Assembly (NCBI GenBank): GCA_963931155.1
Contig: OZ006978.1
Coordinates: 620,001-684,000, forward strand
Source of the DNA: CALXVA01 sp944392465
Lineage (GTDB): Bacteria > Bacillota > Clostridia > TANB77 > CAG-508
DNA length: 64,000 nucleotides
Reading direction: 5' to 3'
A program made the translations under genes and the position numbers. The notes beneath the pieces were generated by a model. That model was not told the origin of the DNA and did no database searches. It saw nothing but the letters and a program-made list of their open reading frames with translations. Below, in pieces: positions 16,203-24,001 of this stretch; positions within the stretch are counted from its first letter, which is position 1; each line of letters starts with the position of its first letter.

Positions 16203-16736
16203 TTATAATCCTTCTGGTTCTACTAAACCAAAGTTTTTATTATCTTTTAATCTGTAAATTACATTTGTTTTTCCTGTTTCAATATCTATAAATGCCATAA
16301 ATTTATTTTGTGGTTGTTCTTGAAGTTTTAATTTAGCATCTTCAGGTGTCATAGGTTTTATATCATAATATAAAACTTTTACAATTTCATTTGATACTTC
16401 TGTATCTTCTAATTTCATTTCTTCTTTAGCTCTTATTGTTTCAAGTTTATTTTGTTTATCTTTTTTTGTTTTCATTTTTCTAACTTGACCTTCTAATATA
16501 TCTATATCTTTATCTATAGAAGCATATAAATCTTTATGAGCTGTAACTGCTCTAAAATCTTCTGTGTCTGTTTTGATATTCATTTCTGCTACTTTTTGGC
16601 TTCCTTCTGTTTTTATTGTAGCATAAACATCAAACTCTTCCCCAAAATATTTTTCTAATCTTTCAGCTTTTTTCTCTATGTAGTCTTTGATTGCTTCTGT
16701 TGCTTCTAATTCTCTACTTGTTATTTTTATATTCAT
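16203..16736 (-). CDS. hpf: Ribosome hibernation promoting factor, long form
   Basis: A 177-residue protein that binds the 30S decoding region and dimerises 70S ribosomes to 100S in stationary phase. The N-terminal S30AE domain (~1-100: NIKITSRELEATEAIKDYIEKK, basic patch near KMKTKKDKQNK) is followed by a linker and the C-terminal dimerisation domain (IVKVLYYDIKPMTPEDAKLKL...FMAFIDIETGKTNVIYR), which defines the long form. Start 16736 has GGAAGGAG seven bases upstream; the longer frame adds ten residues without family support. Confidence 0.94.
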   Translation of the reverse strand: MNIKITSRELEATEAIKDYIEKKAERLEKYFGEEFDVYATIKTEGSQKVAEMNIKTDTEDFRAVTAHKDLYASIDKDIDILEGQVRKMKTKKDKQNKLETIRAKEEMKLEDTEVSNEIVKVLYYDIKPMTPEDAKLKLQEQPQNKFMAFIDIETGKTNVIYRLKDNKNFGLVEPEGL

Positions 16737-16904
16737 AACTATTCTCTCCTTCCAATTATTGTTCATTAGTTATAATGTGAATATATTATATATTGATTTT
16801 ATTAATTTTTCAAGTAATTTAAGTAATTTCGTTCCTTTAATTAAATATTTGTTTTCTAATTACCACTAATTACTTGTATCAATCACTTTTGAGTTTCTGT
16901 TAAT

Positions 16905-16933
16905 TTGGAAAGTTATGTAAATTATGTTATAAT
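16905..16933 (+). promoter_or_regulatory. Promoter of GC-rich cassette C
   Basis: TTGGAA, 17-base spacer, perfect TATAAT. It gives a leader of about 80 bases before the small membrane protein, with two AGTAGAAAGG segments (around 16951 and 17004), the second serving as ribosome site. Confidence 0.65.
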
Positions 16934-17020
16934 ATAAGTGTTATACACCTTAGTAGAAAGGAAATGGGTTTTGTAATTTATTTTGCACAAATTCCCAAAC
17001 AAGAGTAGAAAGGTACAACC

Positions 17021-17305
17021 ATGTCCGAGACTAGCGAAGCCGAGCAGAACTACCGAGTTACCAAGATCTACTTCATCATCATCGTCATTTTGTCACTTCT
17101 CGTTGGCGTGCTTCTGGCTGTATGTTTGAGCCAGCGGGAAACCATCGATGAGCTGACTACAATTGCCGATTCTGCCATAGATAGGCTTGAGCAGATTGAT
17201 GAAGATGCTGAGCTTCTCTACAACTACCTCGATTCCACTGGGATTTCGGGAGGAGAAGACTCCCTGCTTGATGAAGGTTATGTTATCTACTCTGCCTCTT
17301 TGTAA
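17021..17305 (+). CDS. Small single-pass membrane protein (GC-rich cassette C)
   Basis: A 94-residue protein I do not recognise. Residues ~16-37 (IYFIIIVILSLLVGVLLAV) form one membrane helix after a short charged N-terminus. The rest is acidic and probably helical (ETIDELTTIADSAIDRLEQ), ending in VIYSASL. Composition and codon use are much richer in GC than the genes on either side, exactly like the two GNAT cassettes. It has its own promoter, an AGAAAGG site and a GC-rich hairpin after the stop, so it looks like a foreign single-gene insertion between hpf and rpsT. Confidence 0.7.
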   Translation: MSETSEAEQNYRVTKIYFIIIVILSLLVGVLLAVCLSQRETIDELTTIADSAIDRLEQIDEDAELLYNYLDSTGISGGEDSLLDEGYVIYSASL

Positions 17306-17310
17306 AGAGG

Positions 17311-17348
17311 AGCAATGAACACCTGGCACACGCTGGGTGTTCTTTGCT
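17311..17348 (+). terminator. Terminator hairpin of cassette C
   Basis: AGCAATGAACACC pairs with GGTGTTCTTTGCT through one mismatch, over a 12-base GC-rich loop, followed by TGTGTTTT. A smaller stem, CCTCTTT/AAAGAGG, overlaps the stop codon just before it. Confidence 0.7.
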
Positions 17349-17377
17349 TGTGTTTTAACAAATTTTGATAAAAAAGC

Positions 17378-17406
17378 TTGCATATTACGCATTTTTATGA
17401 TAGAAT
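17378..17406 (+). promoter_or_regulatory. Promoter of rpsT
   Basis: TTGCAT, 17-base spacer and TAGAAT, about 44 bases before the rpsT start codon. Confidence 0.6.
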
Positions 17407-17449
17407 ATTATACGTTAATTTTAGGTCACTTAAAGAGGAGGTGCAAAAC

Positions 17450-17716
17450 ATGCCAAATATTAAATCAGCTATAAAAAGAGTAAGTGTTATTGAAAAGAAA
17501 ACATTAAGAAATAACATGATTAAATCTGAATATAAAACAGCTATAAGAAGATTTGAAGAAGCTTTAGCTAATAATGATAAAGAAAAAGCTACAGAACTAT
17601 TCTCAGTAGCAACAAGAAAAATAGACCAAGCTTGTACAAAAGGTGTTATTGTAAAAAACACAGCTGCTAGAAAAAAATCTAATTTAGCTAAAAAATTAAA
17701 TTCAGCAAATGCATAG
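17450..17716 (+). CDS. rpsT: Ribosomal protein S20
   Basis: The 88-residue small-subunit protein binds the 5' and 3' minor domains of 16S rRNA during assembly. The family pattern is clear: MPNIKSAIKRV at the N-terminus, TAIRRFEEAL, then KGVIVKNTAARKKSNLAKKLN, with the usual excess of lysine and alanine. The start is fixed by AGAGGAGGT; the longer open frame reaches into the promoter. It is followed by a strong terminator, so it is monocistronic. Confidence 0.96.
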   Translation: MPNIKSAIKRVSVIEKKTLRNNMIKSEYKTAIRRFEEALANNDKEKATELFSVATRKIDQACTKGVIVKNTAARKKSNLAKKLNSANA

Positions 17717-17757
17717 AATTTTAATAAAAAATTGTGCACAGTTTTTTATTAATATGA

Positions 17758-17789
17758 GATTGTAAAATTATGTTTTACAATCTTTTTTT
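17758..17789 (+). terminator. Terminator of rpsT
   Basis: GATTGTAAAA pairs with TTTTACAATC over a five-base loop, then seven T. Confidence 0.9.
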
Positions 17790-17964
17790 ATGTCATAGTA
17801 AATTTCTCTGAAATTTTTATTACATAAAAAGTGGATAAAATTTCCTTTGATTTGTTTTGTATATTATGTTAACATTATTATATGTTAGTTAATGTTCATT
17901 TTGTTTATTAATGTACTTTTTAATATACTTAATTTTACAAAATAAAGGAAAGGTTGAAATATAT

Positions 17965-18216
17965 ATGAAAAAACTATTTTTAAATGAATTTAAAACAATG
18001 GATAGTTCTATCCAAAAGGTTTTACAAGGTGGTTTAAAATTTTGTTTTATATTATGTTTAATAGCTACTTTGTCTCTTACAATATATCTAACTGTACATA
18101 ATCCATATTCTTTTTATTTCGGTATAAATATATTTAGCTCAGCTTTGTTCTTTTCAGTATTTTTTGTAATATGTTCAATTTTTGTTGATACAATAAGAGT
18201 ACATAAAACGAAATAA
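17965..18216 (+). CDS. Small two-helix membrane protein, conserved-looking
   Basis: An 83-residue protein: a short amphipathic head (FLNEFKTMDSSIQKVLQGG), two membrane helices (LKFCFILCLIATLSLTIYL and ALFFSVFFVICSIFVDTI) and a basic tail. It resembles small membrane proteins of unknown function that I associate with rpsT neighbourhoods in clostridia, but I cannot name the family from sequence. AAAGGAAAGG precedes the start by 11 bases. It is followed by a terminator. Confidence 0.6.
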   Translation: MKKLFLNEFKTMDSSIQKVLQGGLKFCFILCLIATLSLTIYLTVHNPYSFYFGINIFSSALFFSVFFVICSIFVDTIRVHKTK

Positions 18217-18278
18217 AATACATAATTAGTGTATAATAATCAAACTTTAGGTAATGGTTATTTAAATTAATTAAAATT

Positions 18279-18318
18279 AAGCAACTAATAATTAATTAAT
18301 AAATATTAGTTGCTTTTT
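18279..18318 (+). terminator. Terminator downstream of the small membrane protein
   Basis: AAGCAACTAATA pairs with TATTAGTTGCTT, followed by a run of T. Confidence 0.85.
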
Positions 18319-18481
18319 TACATTATGTTCGTGTTTTGAATTGCATAAATGCTAAAAAAGAGTATCCTCCTTTCTTTATTTAATATACTAATATTTTTTA
18401 TATAGGGGTGAATATAGATTTATAAAAGTATATGATTATCACATAGATTTAAATTAAAACAGACCATTAAATTATTGATAT
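18319..18481. other. Intergenic stretch without recognisable features
   Basis: AT-rich DNA between the small membrane protein and the tmk terminator. No coding frame, RNA motif or repeat was seen. Confidence 0.5.
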
Positions 18482-18537
18482 AAAAATAGCATATTATGCA
18501 ATTACAAATATATTAAATCACATAATATGCTATTTTT
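18482..18537. terminator. Terminator hairpin downstream of tmk
   Basis: AAAATAGCATATTATG (18483-18498) pairs perfectly with CATAATATGCTATTTT (18521-18536), with T-tracts on both strands. It lies about 75 bases past the tmk stop. Confidence 0.75.
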
Positions 18538-18579
18538 CAAGAAAAATCGTCCGTCAAATTATTTCGAAAATCGACATTT

Positions 18580-18609
18580 TGTGCCAATAGGGTATGCACG
18601 AGTGGCACA
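18580..18609. repeat. 30-bp repeat with TGTGCCA/TGGCACA ends
   Basis: Inverted ends TGTGCCA and TGGCACA enclose 16 bp and touch the tmk stop codon. The same ends bound a 62-bp element at 38634-38695. It is probably a small dispersed repeat of REP type. Confidence 0.5.
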
Positions 18610-19287
18610 TTAAATATATTTTTTTACATTATTAAATATTTCTTCATGTATTTCTTCTATAGTTTTTATTTTACCATCTTTTACACACTGTATTTCACAC
18701 CAGTCATATTTGTTTACTAACTTGCATGCTTCATTATATGCATCTTGCAAATGTTTTTTATTGTTTTCATGTATATCCTTCTTTTCCTCATGTGTTATTT
18801 TATTAGCTCTATTTTTCATTAGTTTTTCTGCATATTCAGTTGGCATGTTTAAAAATATAACTTTAGTAGGTACTGGCAATCCATATAGATTAAACTCAAA
18901 ATCCCATAACCAATCTAGAAATTTATTTCTCTCTTTATCATCTTTTATTTTTCCTGCTTGATGTACCATATTTGATGTTGTATATCTATCTGCTAAAATT
19001 ATTCCGCCATTATTATAATATTCTTCATATTCTGTTTTAAAAGTTGCATATCTATCTACAGCATAAAAAGTTGATGCTATATATGGGCTAATTGCTAATG
19101 GATCTGTTCCAAATTCTCCATTTAAATACATCTTCACCAATGCTGATGAAGGACTATCATAATTTGGAAAACTTACTGATTTATACTCTATTCCTTCTTT
19201 TCCAAATCTCTCTTTTAATTTTTGAAGTTGTGTTTGTTTTCCACTTCCATCTGTTCCATCTATTACAAATATTTTTCCTTGTTTCAT
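18610..19287 (-). CDS. tmk: Thymidylate kinase
   Basis: Phosphorylates dTMP to dTDP for DNA synthesis. The 225 residues carry the P-loop IDGTDGSGKQTQLQKL, the DRYTTSNMVHQ (DR) motif that positions the base, and a lid region around KNRANKITHEEKKDIHE. It is about 20 residues longer than the common bacterial form, mostly in the middle; this longer type has its own pattern (GKQTQ instead of GKST). The ribosome site GGAGG is 6 bases from the ATG. The gene is 39 bases after the P-loop protein, with which it is probably co-transcribed. Confidence 0.9.
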   Translation of the reverse strand: MKQGKIFVIDGTDGSGKQTQLQKLKERFGKEGIEYKSVSFPNYDSPSSALVKMYLNGEFGTDPLAISPYIASTFYAVDRYATFKTEYEEYYNNGGIILADRYTTSNMVHQAGKIKDDKERNKFLDWLWDFEFNLYGLPVPTKVIFLNMPTEYAEKLMKNRANKITHEEKKDIHENNKKHLQDAYNEACKLVNKYDWCEIQCVKDGKIKTIEEIHEEIFNNVKKYI

Positions 19288-19326
19288 TTTAACCTCCAGC
19301 TTAACTAGTTTAATTCTAACAAATAT

Positions 19327-20055
19327 TTACCTTGTTTCTCTTTCATCTTTTTTTACTTCTAATTGGTGAGCAATTTTTTCTGTTATATCTGATGATAAAT
19401 CTAGTATAAAGTCCTCTATTCTTCCCTGGTACTTGTCTGTTTCTATTAATCTATAATTTGATGATAAACTTGCAATTTCCGGTTGTTTGGCTAAAAGAGT
19501 CCTATTATATGCTGTAAGCGACTCTAAATTTACATATCTTCCAACAGAACCTTTTCTTTTTATACTTAGCTCCGGTGATGTTAAGAATCCAAGTGATATT
19601 GGTCTGTAACCATTTTTTATACTTTCTAAATCATATAACCCTTTTATTTTTTCAAGGTCTCCTTTTGTCATCATTCCATTTTGCACTGCATTTTCAAGCC
19701 ATGTTAATCTATCTATAATTCCTCTATCATAAACAATTATATTTCCTTGCCCATTTGATATATCATCTAATAAATTTTTAAATAATTCTAATACCATCCA
19801 CAAATCATATTGCTTTGAATCTTTTGCTACAGGATTATATTCAGCAGTTTCTCTTCTCGAAGAAATTTGCATGCCGCTATTATTAAAAAGTCTTGTTAAG
19901 CTTTTTAATAATGTCGTTTTTCCACTTTTAGGTGTACCCAAAAGTTCAACAAAAATTGGTGGAGTATTTTCGTTAATTCTTGAATTAATTTCTCTCATGT
20001 TTCTGCGAATTTTTTCTGTCTTTTGTTGCATATCTGTTTTTGTAATTGTTATCAT
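19327..20055 (-). CDS. P-loop nucleoside/nucleotide-kinase-like protein
   Basis: A 242-residue protein with a P-loop, VELLGTPKSGKTTLL (~residues 35-49), and a downstream DRG-type motif, IVYDRGIIDRLTW, as in deoxynucleoside and adenylate-type kinases. Substrate-binding residues cannot be read off, so kinase activity is inferred. The N-terminal ~30 residues are helical and charged. Start 20055 has GGAGG eight bases upstream. It lies between the HD hydrolase and tmk with short gaps, suggesting a role in nucleotide metabolism. Confidence 0.65.
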   Translation of the reverse strand: MITITKTDMQQKTEKIRRNMREINSRINENTPPIFVELLGTPKSGKTTLLKSLTRLFNNSGMQISSRRETAEYNPVAKDSKQYDLWMVLELFKNLLDDISNGQGNIIVYDRGIIDRLTWLENAVQNGMMTKGDLEKIKGLYDLESIKNGYRPISLGFLTSPELSIKRKGSVGRYVNLESLTAYNRTLLAKQPEIASLSSNYRLIETDKYQGRIEDFILDLSSDITEKIAHQLEVKKDERETR

Positions 20056-20079
20056 TATTAGTTCCTCCATCATTAACTA

Positions 20080-20622
20080 TTAAAATATTTTGTCTAAAAT
20101 TTCTTTATATCTTTTTACTAATTCATAGCTTTCAGCATCTTTCAAATTATCTACTACAGCTTTATACATTTCTGTATAATACCAATTTTGATCAGATAGA
20201 GGCTTGTGGAAACTTTCCCATACTTTTTCTCCATTTTTTTCAAGCGAATCATATAATGTTTCTAAATTATTTATTTTATCTGCACATTCAACCATCTTAC
20301 CTTCAAAGCTTGCTGTTCTTACTTTTTCTATTGCCTCTATTTTTCTTTCTTTCCAACTTAAAGATTTATCTTCTGTAACTTCATCTACAATATCTCTAAC
20401 ATCTTTTCCAAATATTTTTTCAATATCTTCTAAAGAGTATTTTGTATCTTCTACCACATCGTGTAATATTCCTGCCATAACTGTTTCTTCTTTCATTCCG
20501 GCTCCTTGCAAAATCATTCCAACAGTAAAAGGATGAAATATCATGTCTACATCATCGCTTTTTCTTCTTTGTCCATCATGTGCTTTTGTAGCAAATAATA
20601 TTGCATAATCTAATTTTCTCAT
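20080..20622 (-). CDS. HD-domain protein, small alarmone hydrolase-like
   Basis: A 180-residue stand-alone HD hydrolase resembling the (p)ppGpp hydrolase domain of SpoT and the MESH1 family. The metal site is visible: AKAHDGQRRK, HPFTVG (His30), GILHDVVEDT (His54-Asp55 with the family Glu58-Asp59), and KMVECADKINNL. No synthetase or regulatory domain is present. It could degrade (p)ppGpp or another nucleotide. The leader has a short hairpin followed by CGAATGGAGGTT, also found before two other genes in this window. It is 24 bases ahead of the P-loop kinase-like gene, so HD, P-loop and tmk probably form one nucleotide-related operon. Confidence 0.8.
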   Translation of the reverse strand: MRKLDYAILFATKAHDGQRRKSDDVDMIFHPFTVGMILQGAGMKEETVMAGILHDVVEDTKYSLEDIEKIFGKDVRDIVDEVTEDKSLSWKERKIEAIEKVRTASFEGKMVECADKINNLETLYDSLEKNGEKVWESFHKPLSDQNWYYTEMYKAVVDNLKDAESYELVKRYKEILDKIF

Positions 20623-20625
20623 TTA

Positions 20626-20652
20626 AACCTCCATTCGAGCAAGTTTATGCTC
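20626..20652 (-). promoter_or_regulatory. Leader stem-loop with GGAGG (copy 1)
   Basis: Minus strand GAGCATAAACTTGCTC forms a small hairpin directly followed by GAATGGAGGTT, the ribosome site of the HD gene. A close copy is at 29029-29055 and a weaker one at 22171-22196. Confidence 0.45.
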
Positions 20653-20683
20653 AATTAAATATTTTTTATAACCTCATAATTTA

Positions 20684-21640
20684 TTAAAATATATATTTTT
20701 TAATAAATTTTTTAACTGTTCGCCAATACTTTTCCGGATTAATTTCTTGTGCTTCTGCATGTCCAGCATTATGAATTATCAATTTTTCTTTCTCACAATT
20801 TGCTGAATTGTATAATTTGTCTAACATATAAAAAGGTACAAATTTATCTTTATCCCCATGGATAAATAATATTGGTGTAACTGATTTTTTTAATTGTTTT
20901 ATACATGATGCTTTTTTTAAAGAATATCCCGCCTTAATTTTTGTAATTAAATTTGCATAGTATAAAGTTGGGAACTGTGGTAAATGAAATAAATTTTTTA
21001 ATTTGTCACTAAACTCTTCCCATACAGAAGTATAACCACAATCTTCAACTATCGCTTTTACATTGCTTGGCAATTTTTCTCCACTTACCATCATTACTGT
21101 AGATGCTCCCATAGATATTCCATAAAGTATAACTTTTATATTTTCATATTTTTTATTTAAATGTTCTATCCATTTTAATAAATCTAGTCTATCTAACCAG
21201 CCCATACCTATATATTTTCCTTCGCTTTTTCCATGAGTTCGCAAATTAGGCATTAATACATTATACCCAAATATTAAAAATTGTTTGCAACTTGGTACCA
21301 TTGAAACTGCTGAATCTACATAACCATGAACAGCAATTACCCATATATTTGATTCTTTGCAATTTTTTACTTCATATCCCTGCAACCTCGTTTTTTTATT
21401 TTCAATAAATACTTCTATACTATTTTCGGCTAACCACTTCTCGTTTTCAACTTTTCTTTTTTCTTGTTCTTCGTCAAAATCATTGTTAAAAATAATGTTC
21501 TTGGAGGTTTTTGGATTTAAGGCTAAATCAAACAAAAAATTTCCAACTACAAAACCCATAATTATTGAAATTAAAATTATTATTACTAAAGCTAATATCA
21601 TACTTTTACTCTTTCTTGTGCCAATGGTGTTTGTCCCCAT
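20684..21640 (-). CDS. Alpha/beta hydrolase with N-terminal membrane anchor
   Basis: A 318-residue protein. Residues ~13-37 (SMILALVIIILISIIMGFVVG) form one membrane helix. The hydrolase fold follows: WVIAVHGYVDSAVSM (oxyanion region), PNLRTHGKSEG, nucleophile elbow YGISMGAS (G-x-S-x-G), GDKDKFVP (acid) and the final histidine in HNAGHAEA. This arrangement is that of serine hydrolases of the YqkD type; the substrate is unknown. The start is the least certain part: AGAGGT lies only two bases before this ATG. Confidence 0.82.
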   Translation of the reverse strand: MGTNTIGTRKSKSMILALVIIILISIIMGFVVGNFLFDLALNPKTSKNIIFNNDFDEEQEKRKVENEKWLAENSIEVFIENKKTRLQGYEVKNCKESNIWVIAVHGYVDSAVSMVPSCKQFLIFGYNVLMPNLRTHGKSEGKYIGMGWLDRLDLLKWIEHLNKKYENIKVILYGISMGASTVMMVSGEKLPSNVKAIVEDCGYTSVWEEFSDKLKNLFHLPQFPTLYYANLITKIKAGYSLKKASCIKQLKKSVTPILFIHGDKDKFVPFYMLDKLYNSANCEKEKLIIHNAGHAEAQEINPEKYWRTVKKFIKKYIF

Positions 21641-21775
21641 GACCTCTTGTATACTTGCATTATTGTATCATAAATTTATTTATATATCTACCCAATTGTA
21701 AAATAATTAATAAGTACTTTAAAATGCTTTTAACTTAAATCAATTCAAGATATTTAAAAACTTTATGCATAAAAC

Positions 21776-22036
21776 TTGACTTTTTTGCATAAATTATTGT
21801 AAAATATATATTATGTTTATTAAAATTAAATATTGCGTTGAAAATGACGAGGAATTAAAAGTTACTAACAGAGATAAAAGGTCATTGGCTGAAAACCTTT
21901 TTTAGAAGAACATAATTCACCAACACATTGGAGCAATCTTATATAGAGTGGGAAATAAGCATGAGTTTATTTCCAAGCTGGGTGGCACCGCGGAAAATAT
22001 TTCGTCCCTGCATTTATTGCATGGGTGTTTTTTATG
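21776..22036 (+). promoter_or_regulatory. T-box leader of aspS with promoter
   Basis: TTGACT-18-TAAAAT (21776-21805) starts the leader. Stem I is closed by ATTGC (about 21833) and GCAAT (about 21932-21936) and contains the K-turn-like GACGAGGA and the AGAGA segment. The T-box itself is GGGTGGCACCGCGG (about 21980), which pairs with the free 3' end of uncharged tRNA. A terminator (CCCTGCA/TGCATGGG then T6) ends at 22036. By position on the 3' side of stem I the specifier is probably AAC (21922-21924, Asn); this reading is tentative. Confidence 0.85.
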
Positions 22037-22202
22037 CCCTAAAAGCAAATATGCTTAAGTTGTTTTTATTTATTGATTATCCCTGAAATATATTTAATGG
22101 GAATTGAGCAATAATTTTATTTAAATACTTTAATGAATGGATAATAAGGTTTTTAAATATTATTTTGTTAGAGTATATATTTCTCGAATGGAGGTTTTTA
22201 TA

Positions 22203-23948
22203 ATGAGTAGTCTTAGAACCCACACATGTGGAGAGCTTCGTATAGAAGATGTTGGCAAAGAAGTAAAAGTATGTGGATTTGTGGAAACAATCAGAGACTT
22301 AGGTGGTTTAGTTTTCTTAGATATTAGAGATATGTATGGAATTACTCAAGTAGTTACATCTGGAAAGGAAGATATTGTTGATTTTTCTTCAAGAATTCCT
22401 ATTGAGTCTAGTGTATGTGTAGAAGGAGTAGTAAAAAAGAGAGATCCAGAAACCTACAACCCAAGTATTGAAACTGGAACAGTTGAAGTAGTTATTAAAA
22501 ATATAACTGTACTTGGAAAAAGAACTAAAATGATACCATTTGAAGTAAATAAAAATCAAGAAGTTAGAGAAGATTTACGTTTAAAATACAGATTTTTAGA
22601 TTTACGTTCTCACAAATTGCAAAATAATTTAATATTAAGAGCAAAAGTATTACAATTTTTGCGTAACCAAATGATTGAACAAGGATTTTTAGAAGTACAA
22701 ACACCAATTCTTACCAGTTCATCGCCTGAAGGTGCAAGAGACTATTTAGTGCCAAGTAGACTTCATCCAGGAAAATTCTATGCACTTCCACAAGCACCTC
22801 AACAATTTAAACAATTGCTTATGGTATCAGGCATAGATAAATATTTTCAAATTGCACCATGCTTTAGAGATGAAGATGCCAGGGCAGACCGTGCTCCAGG
22901 CGAATTCTATCAATTAGATATGGAAATGGCATATGCTACACAAGAAGATGTGTTTAGTGTTATGGAGCCTGTAATATATAATACTTTTTCTAAATTTTCA
23001 GACAAAAAAGTAGGACAATATCCATTCCCTAGAATTTCATATAAGGATGCAATGGTTAAATATGGTACAGATAAACCAGATTTAAGAAATCCTTTAATTA
23101 TTATAGATTTATCAGACTTCTTTAATAAATGCACATTTAAGCCATTTATAGATACTACAGTAAGAGCAATAAAAGTAAATGGTCATATGTCTAAAGGGTT
23201 CCATGAAAAAATGCTAAAATATGCCATGTCAATAGGTATGGGAGGTCTTGGTTACCTAGAAGTACAAGATGATTTATCTTACAAAGGTCCAATTGACAAG
23301 TTTATTCCTGATGAATTAAAGAAAGAATTATTAAAACTAGCAGATTTAAACAAAGGAGATACAATATTTTTTATTGCAGATTATGAAAAAAGAGCAAATG
23401 AACTTGCAGGACAAATAAGAACTGAATTAGGAAAAAGATTAAATTTAATAGATGATTCTACATTCCAATTTTGCTGGATTATTGATTTTCCAATGTTTGA
23501 ATTAGATGAACATGGTAGAATTACATTCTGCCATAATCCATTCTCAATGCCACAAGGTGGACTAGAAGCATTAAATAACAAAAATCCATTTGAAATATTA
23601 GCATATCAATATGATATAGTCTGCAATGGAATAGAACTATCATCTGGAGCAGTAAGAAACCATGATCCAGAAATAATGGTGAAAGCATTTGAATTAGCAG
23701 GATATACTGAAGAAGAAATAGAAACTAGATTTTCAGCATTGTATAATGCATTCCAATATGGTGCACCACCACATGCTGGAATAGCACCAGGAATAGATAG
23801 AATGTTAATGTTATTAACGGAAAGTGAAACAATACGTGACGTAATTGCATTTCCAATGAATAGTAAAGCTGAAGATTTATTAATGGGTGCACCTGGAGAA
23901 GTAAAAAGAGAACAATTAAAAGATGTTCATATAAAACTAGATATATAA
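22203..23948 (+). CDS. aspS: Aspartyl-tRNA synthetase
   Basis: Class II synthetase that charges tRNA-Asp, and in many bacteria also tRNA-Asn as the first step of amidotransferase-based Asn-tRNA synthesis. The 581 residues show the anticodon-binding OB fold (CGFVETIRDLGGLVFLDIRD), motif 2 (FRDEDARADRAPGEFYQLD), the bacterial insertion domain, and motif 3 (GIAPGIDRMLMLL). Start 22203 has GGAGG eight bases upstream; the longer frame only reads into the leader. Expression is under the T-box upstream. A probable Asn specifier there suggests a non-discriminating enzyme, but no gatCAB gene lies in the window to support this. Confidence 0.95.
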   Translation: MSSLRTHTCGELRIEDVGKEVKVCGFVETIRDLGGLVFLDIRDMYGITQVVTSGKEDIVDFSSRIPIESSVCVEGVVKKRDPETYNPSIETGTVEVVIKNITVLGKRTKMIPFEVNKNQEVREDLRLKYRFLDLRSHKLQNNLILRAKVLQFLRNQMIEQGFLEVQTPILTSSSPEGARDYLVPSRLHPGKFYALPQAPQQFKQLLMVSGIDKYFQIAPCFRDEDARADRAPGEFYQLDMEMAYATQEDVFSVMEPVIYNTFSKFSDKKVGQYPFPRISYKDAMVKYGTDKPDLRNPLIIIDLSDFFNKCTFKPFIDTTVRAIKVNGHMSKGFHEKMLKYAMSIGMGGLGYLEVQDDLSYKGPIDKFIPDELKKELLKLADLNKGDTIFFIADYEKRANELAGQIRTELGKRLNLIDDSTFQFCWIIDFPMFELDEHGRITFCHNPFSMPQGGLEALNNKNPFEILAYQYDIVCNGIELSSGAVRNHDPEIMVKAFELAGYTEEEIETRFSALYNAFQYGAPPHAGIAPGIDRMLMLLTESETIRDVIAFPMNSKAEDLLMGAPGEVKREQLKDVHIKLDI

Positions 23949-23958
23949 TTTACAAAAT

Positions 23959-23993
23959 GAGACGACTTGTTTTGCAAAACAAGTCGTCCTTTT
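23959..23993 (+). terminator. Terminator of aspS
   Basis: GACGACTTGTTTTG and CAAAACAAGTCGTC form a perfect 14-bp inverted repeat, followed by seven T. Confidence 0.9.
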
Positions 23994-24001
23994 TTATAAA
24001 T

